From contig SWBL01000006.1 of the NCBI GenBank assembly GCA_024195585.1, positions 186,001 through 250,000 of the forward strand: 64,000 bases of DNA. Reading direction: 5' to 3'. The notes under the pieces are model-generated. The model was not told the DNA's origin. It made no database searches and worked only from the letters and a program-made list of their open reading frames with translations. Positions 55,638 to 64,000 of this stretch are shown one piece after another. Position 1 is the first letter of the stretch, and each line of letters starts with the position of its first letter. This stretch comes from Aureobasidium sp. EXF-3400. Its lineage: Eukaryota; Ascomycota; Dothideomycetes; Dothideales; Saccotheciaceae. A program made the translations under genes and the position numbers.

Positions 55638-56543
55638 TTTTTCCTAGGTCGGACAGAATGGAGAAAGTGATGCTAAGCAGAAACAGAACAGACCGACTCG
55701 TGCAAGGTATTCACCACAGCAGAGAAGTAATCAGTCACTACGATCAGCAACAACAGACGGCTATAAATGTATACAAGCCTAGCAGTCGGTAATATCTTGA
55801 GCGATAATCAGCCGTAGGGCTCGCTCACACACGGCCACCCCGAAGGATTCTGCTCTGCGCAAGTTTGCGTGCATATGCGTGTTCCGGAAGTCGTTTACTA
55901 TAGATTCCGTGTCTTACAACGGAAAAGAATCTGTACATCGCTACGAGAGATAGCCGACTTTTCAAAAGCCACAGACTGAATTGAGGGAGGAGAGGTCACG
56001 GTATTTCCATCTGCAGAACCACCATGGTGTTGAGGCACTCTCTGCAGCCCCCTTCGCCACTGTGGATACAGTCAAGTCAATTAAAGATCCCAAATAATGG
56101 AAGCGAGTTCTAACTTGCGAACCAGCTGACGACCAAATCTGTGCCGGGATCGTGGAAACTGCTGGCAGATATGATTGAGTCAAAGAGCCATGCATAACGT
56201 ATCCCTTCTATCAATGTCGTCGATTCATACCGGAACTCTTGCGGAAACCATGCGTCGCTGGTCCAATTGCATTAATCCCTCGATGAGCCAAGCGATGAAA
56301 TCGGAGCCCGATCTTATTTCTGCAATGACATTCTCTCGCCATAGACTTGCAAATGCGTTCTGGTTACCTGCAGTTGTCTCAAAGTAGTCGTGAACTACTT
56401 CCTGGTGATATTCCGCATGAATCATCTCAGACAACAGTTGACAGACATCACGATATGACTGACACAACAGCTATACAATCATTAAAGGAAAGAGTACAGA
56501 TTTGACGTGTATTCATAATTGGGGAGCATTCAAACAATGCCAT
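55638..56543. other. Intergenic with a possible gene fragment
   Basis: 906 bp: promoter of the siderophore transporter and 3' flank of the ferric reductase, including the weak coding candidate at 56081-56470. Confidence 0.4.
56081..56470 (-). CDS. Possible gene fragment, unknown
   Basis: Frame 56231-56470 joined to 56081-56161 by an intron (GTATGA...GCCAG) gives about 106 residues with coding-like composition (EMIHAEYHQEVVHDYFE, then WRENVIAEI and FIAWLIEGLMQLD). No ATG was found upstream before the ferric reductase stop at 56544, and I recognise no family. Could be a remnant or chance. Confidence 0.25.
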
Positions 56544-58571
56544 CTACCATTCTAAACGATCGTCACATACAAGCTCAACATCGAACCTTTCTTCACCACG
56601 CCATACTTTTGATCCATCGTTACACTTTGCGACAATGCTTCTCAAATCAGAGATCATGCTTCCCGGACCACTAGCGTAGACACTCGTTCTTCCAAAGACG
56701 GTGTTGTCGATGAACTCGTTGACGATCAGGTTCAGCTCAGGATGTCTGTGCTCTGGTTCGGCGTGCGGGTCTGATGCCGGAATGGCCGTCTTCTGGATAG
56801 TGAAAGTGTCGGCGGGGGGACCGCAGCAAGGATATGCGGCAGAAGTAGAAGCAACGGATGAAGAGGAATCCGAGATTTCCGGCATCTCTGTTGTCGTTGT
56901 CTCTGCTCCTGACTTCGACTCATAGTCTACAGCCTTGGCCTTGGATGAACATGTGCTCGACTGGCCCTCTGCCTCCCTCGTAACGAATATACGAATAGTG
57001 AGATCGATCGACTTGGCAAGCTGTCTGATGAGAGCCATTTCAGGTTCCACCCAAGCCAGATCTGACTTCTGTCGGACGGCCCACACCAGAGTAACCTTCC
57101 TGTCGATAGATCTGGGCTGCTGTGCAAGGTTCAACATGACCGGGAGCACGTAAGTAATACCAGTACCACCAGCAATGCAGAGTATGTTCACTTCCTGCGT
57201 CAAATGCGTTGTGATGGTTTCGCCGTAGGGCCCTGTCAAGATGACTGAGGTCAAGGGCAGAGTGTCTTTCTCGGCCTGATTGATTTTGGCAGCTGCTAGC
57301 TGCGCAATCTTCTTCGTTTCGCCCGACTTGGCACGGAAGATATAAGAGTGCTGAACACCGCAAGATTTCTCGTCATGAATAGGAAGGCTAAAAGGGGTGA
57401 AAGGATGAGACTGCCAGATGCTTCCTTGAGGAAAGCATAGATAGAAGTGTTGGCCAACGGCCCATGCATCATGAGGATGCGTGAAATCTAGGCGGACAAC
57501 GTCGCCATTGATAGAATCTGGGAAGAGCGTGGTCGTAGCTTGGGAAGGCCCAAAAGCGGTTTCGCCATTCGGCAGGATTGTGTGATGCAGGATGGCAGTA
57601 CGTACAAGGCGGGCGCCACGGTCCAGAACCCATACAATAAGGGAAGGAATGAGGAAAGAAGACAGCTTCTTCCAGTGGGCGATGCAAGCTCCCACGTACA
57701 ACATGGCCAGTATGTAGTGAGTCTTGCGGAAAAATTCGTATCCGGTTCTGCGAATGGCCCAAGGCGTGCTGAGAACGAACAGGAGTATAATGAGTAACAT
57801 AGCTACGATACCCCAGACGATATAGGTCTGCGGGAAGAACGCTTTTGCTACAGCTGGTTGAGGTTGGTAGAGCTTTCCTTCGATGAGACACCAGCCGAAG
57901 CTATGGATTGCGCCTTGAATAAGGATAATGTAGCCGAGCCATCGGTGGAGGAAGTTGAAGCTCTGGTAAGGTACACCAGTCATGACAGAAAGCATAGACT
58001 CCCGGCTAGAGAGTAAGATGGACAGAGGTGTGAGAGCGTAAGCCATAACACCAATACGATCCGAGAATGGACCCAAGGCCGAGCGAGTGTTGAAAAGGCC
58101 TGGGAACTTCTTCACCGGCGTCTTCCAGATGTGGTACGTGATGCCGACGAAAGTAAAGATCGTGACGTAACTGAAGAGAGAGAATAGAACGAAGACTTGG
58201 TACCGTGTGGTGCGTCCAAAGACAGGTCTTGCACAGTCTGGCAGAAGGTATCGACGCGAGTAGGCCAGGGTAGCGTTCTTGAATCGAGTCATTGCGCTTG
58301 AAGACGAGACTTGTCGTCTTGAGACGAGGAACTCCTCATCGGCGCGCCTTGAGGGCAGCAAGCGGCGAGCTAGAGTCCAGACGAACAGAATTCCAGCGAT
58401 AGTCAGCCAGAGGACACCAGAGAATAGCATTGACAAATCGTGGCTGTGGTAGATATCGGCGAGATATTCACAAGAACCCTTGTCGTTGGTGCATGGAACG
58501 ACACGACCGCCGAACCCCCAATGCGGTTCTAAGGCGCTCGCATCGGTGAAGTTTTGAATGTGAGTGACCAT
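56544..58571 (-). CDS. Ferric/cupric reductase, transmembrane component (FRE family)
   Basis: 675 aa, single exon. The frame is open from a GTG at 58631 but the first ATG is 58571 (MVTHIQNFTDAS). N-terminal extracellular part with NFT glycosylation site and Cys, one helix at about 45-65, then the Ferric_reduct core. Heme ligand histidines are in FLHRWLGYIILIQGAIHSFG and THYILAMLYVGACIAHW, paired 13-14 residues apart. The FAD site is HPFTPFSLPIH and the NADPH site is LTGPYGE plus IAGGTGITYVLP. A Ser-rich insert with CCGPP lies before the last domain. It reduces Fe3+ or Cu2+ at the plasma membrane for uptake. Flanked by a siderophore transporter and a copper transporter gene. Confidence 0.94.
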   Translation of the reverse strand: MVTHIQNFTDASALEPHWGFGGRVVPCTNDKGSCEYLADIYHSHDLSMLFSGVLWLTIAGILFVWTLARRLLPSRRADEEFLVSRRQVSSSSAMTRFKNATLAYSRRYLLPDCARPVFGRTTRYQVFVLFSLFSYVTIFTFVGITYHIWKTPVKKFPGLFNTRSALGPFSDRIGVMAYALTPLSILLSSRESMLSVMTGVPYQSFNFLHRWLGYIILIQGAIHSFGWCLIEGKLYQPQPAVAKAFFPQTYIVWGIVAMLLIILLFVLSTPWAIRRTGYEFFRKTHYILAMLYVGACIAHWKKLSSFLIPSLIVWVLDRGARLVRTAILHHTILPNGETAFGPSQATTTLFPDSINGDVVRLDFTHPHDAWAVGQHFYLCFPQGSIWQSHPFTPFSLPIHDEKSCGVQHSYIFRAKSGETKKIAQLAAAKINQAEKDTLPLTSVILTGPYGETITTHLTQEVNILCIAGGTGITYVLPVMLNLAQQPRSIDRKVTLVWAVRQKSDLAWVEPEMALIRQLAKSIDLTIRIFVTREAEGQSSTCSSKAKAVDYESKSGAETTTTEMPEISDSSSSVASTSAAYPCCGPPADTFTIQKTAIPASDPHAEPEHRHPELNLIVNEFIDNTVFGRTSVYASGPGSMISDLRSIVAKCNDGSKVWRGEERFDVELVCDDRLEW

Positions 58572-59399
58572 GGTCTCCGTGTGTCGTACGTATATGTCGA
58601 TGAGTGTACCGAGAAGAGAAGATGAGAACACTTAGCACAATCCCAGTGCGACACGCGTAGGTCAAGGAAGGTGCAAAGGATGGAGATGGAAACACAATAC
58701 TACAGGCTCAATGAGGTCTGATCGAAGACAAGCGAAGACGGCAATATACATGTTAGAGCAGGAGGCCATCGGCAAAACTATACATTCTTGGCAGCATGGT
58801 ACATCGCGAGGCCAATTCATGTTGGAACGTGGGTCTCGGACGATAACGAACTCTAGTTGGAGTCGAGTGCGGTGTTGAGGATCGAGAACAACGACATTTT
58901 GGTACAATTGGGTTGATTTAGCCAATATCCGGAGCGTTCTCGATACGAAGTGGAGTTGATTGAGCAAGTATTCGGAGCACTGAGGGGGAACTCCTCACAT
59001 TGGTGAGACGACAAGCGGTAAAGCGTACCAAACCGGAGAATAGTCCTCGGTCCAGAAGCAGAATTGAATGAAGTCGAGGCGAATTTGGAGATAGAGCTGA
59101 ACGATCCATGCACGCCTCGCGATATCCTGAAGCACGTTCAGAAGCGTGGCTTGATTCTCATGGAGTTCCGAGTCTCTTGGCAGATTCTGACCAATCATAG
59201 CCATCATTTGGGCGAATTGCCAAGCTAATGGCGTTCTCAACCCCAGATATAGCGTCTTAGTGCGAGCGGCTTTGAGCAAGTTTGAGAAAGATGAAAGATC
59301 CAAACGTGCAGTCGCGAGTCTGATGGTTTATGCGAACCGAATCGAAATACATGTGACAGGTTTCAGTAGGTCCCTTTAACAAGATGACCTTTCTCACAT

Positions 59400-59406
59400 T
59401 TTGCTC
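59400..59406 (+). promoter_or_regulatory. TTTGCTC, Mac1-like copper element
   Basis: Identical to the yeast Mac1 core TTTGCTC, 179-185 nt upstream of the Ctr ATG. A single copy, so chance is possible. Confidence 0.3.
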
Positions 59407-59451
59407 CGGAAGTCCAGTCCACGCCTGACTTAGCACGACCGTATAACTTGG

Positions 59452-59533
59452 TTGCCTTCCCAAAACATAACCTCATCGTCTTCTCAAGCATAACTCATTG
59501 CCTTCCCAAGATATACACCCATTGCCTTTCCAA
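59452..59533 (+). repeat. Triple TTGCCTTYCCAA motif upstream of the copper transporter
   Basis: Copies at 59452-59463, 59498-59509 and 59522-59533, the last with one C/T change. All lie 52-133 nt upstream of the Ctr start, in the core promoter or 5' UTR. Confidence 0.6.
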
Positions 59534-59584
59534 ACTTTCCAAAGAGACTTCCTCTTCATCTACATATCATCAAAATCTCACACC

Positions 59585-60252
59585 ATGATGGACATGGGTG
59601 GCGGCTCGGGGGCATCATGCAAGATTTCAGTAAGTTCATCTTCGACAATCTCGTGCTCGTTTTAGTAATCACTAATACGTCCCAGATGTTGTGGAACTGG
59701 TACACGATAGACGCCTGTTTCCTCGCTTCATCCTGGCACATCAAAACCAAAGGCATGTTCGCCGCCTCCTGCATCGGCGTCATTCTCCTAGTCGTTGCCC
59801 TCGAATTCTTCAGACGCATGGGCAAAGAATACGATGCCTACATTCTCCGTCAATATACACGCCGAGCAGCCGGTCTGCGACATGTATCTCGCGACTCATA
59901 CAACAACTCAAAGGTCAACTCTGCGTATGAGTATAGCGAGGGTGGATGTGGTCCAGATGCTGCTTGTGCTCCTGCGTTGCCTCGCCAGCAGTACATTGCT
60001 TTCCGCGCCTCGCCTGCTCAGCAGCTCACTAGAGGTGCGATTCATGCTGTTACCTTTGGCTTGGGATACATTATCATGTTGCTGGCCATGTACTTCAACG
60101 GGTTCATCATCATTTCGATTATCATTGGTGCTTTCATTGGCAAGGTGCTATGCGATTGGATGGTTGTCAGACTGCCGTTGGAAGGCAGTGGAAATGAGGG
60201 ACCAAGCAACGAGGCAGAAGGCATATCGGAGCCTACTGTGTGCTGCGGATGA
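59585..60252 (+). CDS. Ctr-family copper transporter
   Basis: Two exons, 59585-59629 and 59686-60252, 203 aa. The N-terminus is Met/Gly-rich (MMDMGGGS). The splice joins CKIS to MLWNWYTIDACFLASSWHI, the conserved entry of fungal Ctr proteins. TM1 follows (FAASCIGVILLVVALEFF). TM2 has the MxxxM copper selectivity motif in IIMLLAMYF and TM3 the GxxxG packing motif in IGAFIGKVL. The C-terminus ends in VCCG, a Cys pair able to pass Cu+ to chaperones. Works as a trimer at the plasma membrane or vacuole. The divergent ferric reductase could supply reduced copper. Confidence 0.95.
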
Positions 60253-60572
60253 TTGGGAAACAAGGCATACTGCTCCGCCGTTTACGACAGTTAATGACTT
60301 GCTTGCTGTGTTATGCACTTTCCCAGGGGTTGCGCTAGGGTCATCGATGCTCATGTTTTTAGTCCATGATTAAGGGAAATTTCTCCTCTCCTCTCCAGAA
60401 TGTCACGTCCAATTTCACGAGTTTGTTTGTCCTTGTAGTCGCATACGCATCTGGATGAGAGAGTTAAAATAACGAGCCTTCATGTAAACCATCTATCCTC
60501 TATCAGGAACGCCGTGAATCCAGTCTATACTCTATCCCTTGCGCCGTAAACCCAATGCATACTTCAAATCAC
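60253..60572. other. Convergent intergenic region
   Basis: 320 bp between the Ctr gene and the GDSL esterase gene. No feature seen. Confidence 0.4.
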
Positions 60573-61750
60573 TCACGAACCACCACTCAAGAACTTCTTC
60601 ACCTCCACCGCCAAAATCTCATGCATTCTTGTAGTCAAATGCGCCGTATTAAACCAGAAATACTCATTCATAGGCTGACACCCATATTGCTCTGCATCAG
60701 CAACAACACCCGGCTGATTCCACGCCGCACAAAAGTCTTTAGTATTCTTAATACCATAAGGAGCAGGGTTCTTCAACACCCCATTCAAAAAAGTGTTTGC
60801 GTCAAAAACCACAACATTGCTATCGGCATTGCGTTGCTGGAAGGAGGCAGCTTGAGAGGCGAGGATGGAGTTGAAGCGGTTGACCATACTGGTGCTGGGT
60901 AAAGGGCGAAGTTTACGCACGTTCTTTGGTGTTTTGTCGAGGGGGGCGAGGTTCATGATTAGGAAGTTGCGGTAGCCTGCGTCGTGGATGGTTTGGATGG
61001 AGGCGTAGAGGGTGGTGATCATGTCTGTGTAGAGTTTGGTGATTGGTACTCCTGAAGTGGCGGTGTCGAAGATATCGTTTGTACCGATCCAGAAGGTGGC
61101 GAGGGTGGTCTCTGGAGTAGTGATGTTGTGGAGAGCTGGTTGGGCGTAGGTGAGGAATTGTTGGGTTTGGTTTACAAGAGGGACTGTATAGGCTTTGTGT
61201 CTAGGGGTGCTGGAGATGACGTGTTAGCAGAGTGTATAAGGTAGAGCAAGTGGGAAGAGTTGACTCACTATTGCGTTCCGATATCTGCACCGGCAAAAGC
61301 AAAGTCCCACAACTGGATGTTGCAGTCCAATGGCGAAGTTGTGCCAGGATTCACTCCACAGCCAGTAAGATGTTCGAGCCAGTTTGGGCCGCCTTCTGCT
61401 GTGCTAGTCTACACTTATTAGTCGATGGACTAAGGAGCTTGTCAAGAATATGACCATACCTGACTCTGCACGATCTTATTGTTCAAAAGCTTCTGGGGAG
61501 AGAAGGCAAATCTTTGATAATCTCCAATGAAACTGTAGTTCTGACGCCCTGCTGTGCCCAGGACGTATGAATAAGAGTCTCCAAACGCGATGCTAGTACA
61601 ATCAGTCTCTGGATGATCGGAAATCATATCAGTGGTGTCGTCTTACACGTTCGATGTGTTTGCCCAGATGTTCATGGATGAAGATGCTGTTGGTGCTGGT
61701 GCTGCTGTTGCTGTTGCACCAACCAGTCCCAAAAAAGGCTTGATAAGCAT
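60573..61750 (-). CDS. Secreted GDSL esterase, carbohydrate esterase 16-like
   Basis: Four exons: 61647-61750, 61460-61592, 61269-61408 and 60573-61209, 337 aa. The start at 61750 gives a signal peptide (MLIKPFLGLVGATATAAP). The first splice creates VIAFGDSYSYVLG with the GDSY nucleophile block. Others: GGPNWLEHL, DFAFAGADIGT, block III WIGTNDIFD and YFWFNTAHLT near the C-terminus, where the catalytic His is present but the usual Asp before it is not obvious (NTAH). This set is close to fungal CE16 acetylesterases, which remove acetyl groups from plant polysaccharides. An upstream ATG at 61860 would add a separate 8-residue exon without a clear role. Confidence 0.85.
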
Positions 61751-62613
61751 GACGATTTGATTGCGGGTTGGGAGGCTAATCTTCGTATGTGAGTCCCGCT
61801 CGGAGGTGATGTTAATCTGAGTGTGAGAAGCACCTTTCGACCAGCGATGGCCTCCATCCTATATATGCTTGCTCCATGCCGATTTGAAAAACACGGCAGT
61901 CAGAGTGAATTCAGTAAGTTACGCAGGTGAGAGAACTCTGCACAGAGCCCTAGAAGGTTTACTCAAATGAACAACAGCCGACTCAGACATTTGAGCTCTA
62001 ACACTAACAAGTCCTCCGCGGTAATAGAGAATTCGAAAAGATGTGAGACTACCGACGGAGATTATAGGGCCAAGGACGAGGAAAAGGTAAGAAGACCACG
62101 AGCTGAGGTCTCCGGGGCCACGGCTCGCAGGCCTCAGCCCTGTAACGTTGACCTACTTTCTGAGACAAGGCAAGACATGCCGTTTATGTACAAAGTACCT
62201 CCACATCCATTGGGCAGTATGTGTTTACTAAACACAGCATTTCAGCTGAGGAACACTTCTGATTCGTCGTGATGACGATGGTCAAGACTTTTGCTTCACA
62301 CACGTGTAGACGTTGATGTGCTAGGTCCCGGGTGTTTCAATCGAGGGAGGTCGGTATGCCATACGTGGATAGCGTTGTAGCTAGAAGCAAACGGTGGAAG
62401 AATCGTAGAACACTTGGCAGCTCACGTTGTCGATCGCTAGATGACAGAGACGACAAGCTATTCATTAGAAAATTTGTAAGGTGTAAAAAGTTTCGCGCTC
62501 TCGATATGAGTAAATGTTTGAATGACGAAGAGCGAATCAAGCAGCCGTGATTAGTGATTTGCTGCCTCGATCGAGATATCGGATGCGAGCTTGCTGATCT
62601 GCTGATTGTATGT
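61751..62613. other. Intergenic, no gene seen
   Basis: 863 bp: promoter of the esterase and 3' flank of the last gene. Plus-strand frames of 72 and 101 codons at 61967-62550 have no recognised signature. Confidence 0.4.
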
Positions 62614-63956
62614 CTAGGGCCAATTTAAGACAGGATAACTCTCTCTGCACTGCCATCCATGATCAAAGGTACATCTCAGCCCCGTACCCTGTCTAGCAGC
62701 AATGATACCTCTAGCCACTGTTCTGGCCTCAACCTCTCTTTCCAACCATCTAGCCATCAAGCTCACAAACAAATCCTGGTAGGAGTTACAATTCGAACAT
62801 TCTGCCCAACAGTCTCCTAGATCTGCAGAAGTATGACAATCGCCACAATGCTGGACTTGGTATTCTCTCTTCTCTGGGTGTAGAGATACATAGTTGCGTA
62901 AGTCATCGATGATCTGTTGATGCTTGACTCCAATGCGGTAATACGTCTTTGCCATTTTCTGGCGGAAGGAAGAAGTTTTCAAGAATGCAGCGTTGGTGGG
63001 AAACCATGTGTTGGCCTCTTGGGCAAGATTTAGATAGGTGAGGTGACGCCAGGCTCCATTCCAATCTGGGCCTTTGAGGCGTTGAGTTTGTTGTGACCAG
63101 TCATTGTCACTATCATCTGAATCTGCAGGTTGAGGCAGGGCATACGAGCGATATGTTAGGGCTAGTAGCCACGAGTGGCAGCCTTGAAGGTCAAGCCAGC
63201 GAAGGCAGTAGGTGTTTTCAGCTAGCATGCGGAGGACTAGGGCTGGCTCTTCAAAGTCGCGGTCGAGAGAGGCATAGGGTGAGGTCGAATTTGGAGTTCT
63301 GGTTGGAAAGGGCCAGTGACTGAGGCTGAGGTGCGTTATGGTATTCAAGTCCTTGGAGAGAAGTAGGAGGTCTGTCCAGGAGGCTGAGGAAGGAGGTTGA
63401 GCTAAGGAAAGCTTGGTCAAATTTTGGAGGTTGTTGTTAAGTGATGTAGGGATGAAAAAGTCGCTATCGTCCGAGGATGTGTCCTGGTCCCATGAGTCCG
63501 CGATATCGCTTCTTTCCTTGTGAGACTTCTCGGTGATGTCCTTGGACTCTTCTGCTGACTTGTGAAGCCATTTCCTAAGGTCCTTAAGTGTGAAGCCCCA
63601 ACCTACTAAGCCTGAGAGATCCAAAGAGGAAGCTTCAGATGGGTTCGGGAAGAGCGCTTGAAGGCCAGCCATGGTTATTCCTTCCGGCGGTCCCATCGTG
63701 GTCAAATAGCTCAGCAGGACAACACGTAGATGGGGCGGAATCACGTCAAGCCACTCGCCACAGTCTTCCACAATATCTGACCAGTTTCGTGCTGCTACTT
63801 TCAATGACATATCCAGTAAGCTACCAGGAACCACGGGATTGTCGTTTGCCATGTCTAGGAAGCGGGCCAGTCCATGCGGTAGATACCTCGTCGGAGCGCT
63901 ACCTTGGCCAAAGGTCCTTGGTTGTCGTTTCGCCGGGTAGTATCGAGTTTCCAGTG
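62614..63956 (-). CDS. Unknown fungal protein with Cys-rich C-terminus (5' partial)
   Basis: The frame runs from an acceptor-like site near 63957 (GACTAAC branch, then ACAAG) to the stop at 62614, about 447 residues. The frame is open further to a GTG at 63984, but no ATG is seen, so the first exon lies beyond the right edge. N-terminal part: PPHLRVVLLSYLTTMGPPEG and LVGWGFTLKDLRKWL. Middle: leucine-rich stretches such as NLTKLSLAQ, ITHLSLSHWPF and LRWLDLQGC, like a short LRR solenoid. The end has a Cys cluster, HCGDCHTSADLGDCWAECSN, which could bind zinc. I do not recognise the family. Confidence 0.65.
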
Positions 63957-64000
63957 CTTGTCTATGACTTGTTAGTCTCGACACCCAACTAGGCGGAGGG

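Larger units (their letters stand above)
58572..59584. promoter_or_regulatory. Divergent promoter ferric reductase / copper transporter
   Basis: 1,013 bp between two metal-uptake genes read in opposite directions. It holds a TTTGCTC site at 59400-59406 and three copies of a TTGCCTTYCCAA motif near the copper gene. Imperfect 25-bp direct repeats lie at about 58910-58980. Confidence 0.5.

Noticed and set aside
58572..58631. N-terminal extension of the ferric reductase from 58631
   Set aside because: It begins with GTG; the first ATG in frame is 58571 and suits the family.
1..64000. Transposons, CRISPR arrays, rRNA genes or a secondary-metabolite core gene
   Set aside because: No transposase, reverse transcriptase, terminal repeats, rRNA motifs, PKS, NRPS or terpene synthase signatures were seen.

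Overview
The window is chromosomal DNA of a filamentous ascomycete (Pezizomycotina). Protein genes are broken by introns of about 45-75 nt with GTRNGT donors, CTRAY-like branch points and YAG acceptors. The gene set is typical of the group: Zn2Cys6-type regulator, autophagy lipase ATG15 with a filamentous-fungal tail, rhodopsin-domain 7TM proteins, a siderophore transporter and a NACHT-type NLR. A dothideomycete is my guess, not a proven placement. I count about 29 protein genes, one tRNA and one gene relic.

Bases 1-25,200 are conserved housekeeping: the end of a transcription factor, a nitroreductase, tRNA-Pro, TFB2 (TFIIH), an SGNH hydrolase, TOF1 (replication fork protection), a 3-hydroxyacyl-CoA dehydrogenase, a disordered orphan, ATG15, a VPS9-domain GEF, a TRAPPC12-like protein, RER1, NDC80 and PEX14. 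Bases 26,980-37,220 are an accessory block of membrane and signalling genes: an orphan 7TM protein, a short CorA-like protein, two tandem rhodopsin-domain 7TM proteins and a P450. Bases 37,900-42,850 return to core genes: SSF1, RRP3 and a hotdog thioesterase with nine exons.

Bases 42,950-53,600 form an island that is the most interesting part. It holds an AAA ATPase, a solo SesB-like alpha/beta hydrolase, and, divergently transcribed from a shared 334-bp promoter, a 1584-aa NLR: SesB-like hydrolase, NACHT, long helical region, acidic Ser-rich linker, ZZ-like zinc finger, C-terminal beta-rich domain. The NLR hydrolase has Gly where the nucleophile Ser should be. The solo hydrolase keeps GHSLGG but has an in-frame stop. 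The island lies between two copies of the same siderophore-transporter 3' end, one a relic with a stop codon, the other in a gene that itself carries a frameshift.

Bases 53,900-60,250 are a metal-uptake group: siderophore MFS transporter, ferric reductase and Ctr copper transporter. A secreted GDSL esterase and a Cys-rich unknown gene that runs off the right edge close the window. Splice structures were derived by hand from reading frame and splice consensus. They are internally consistent in phase but not supported by transcripts.
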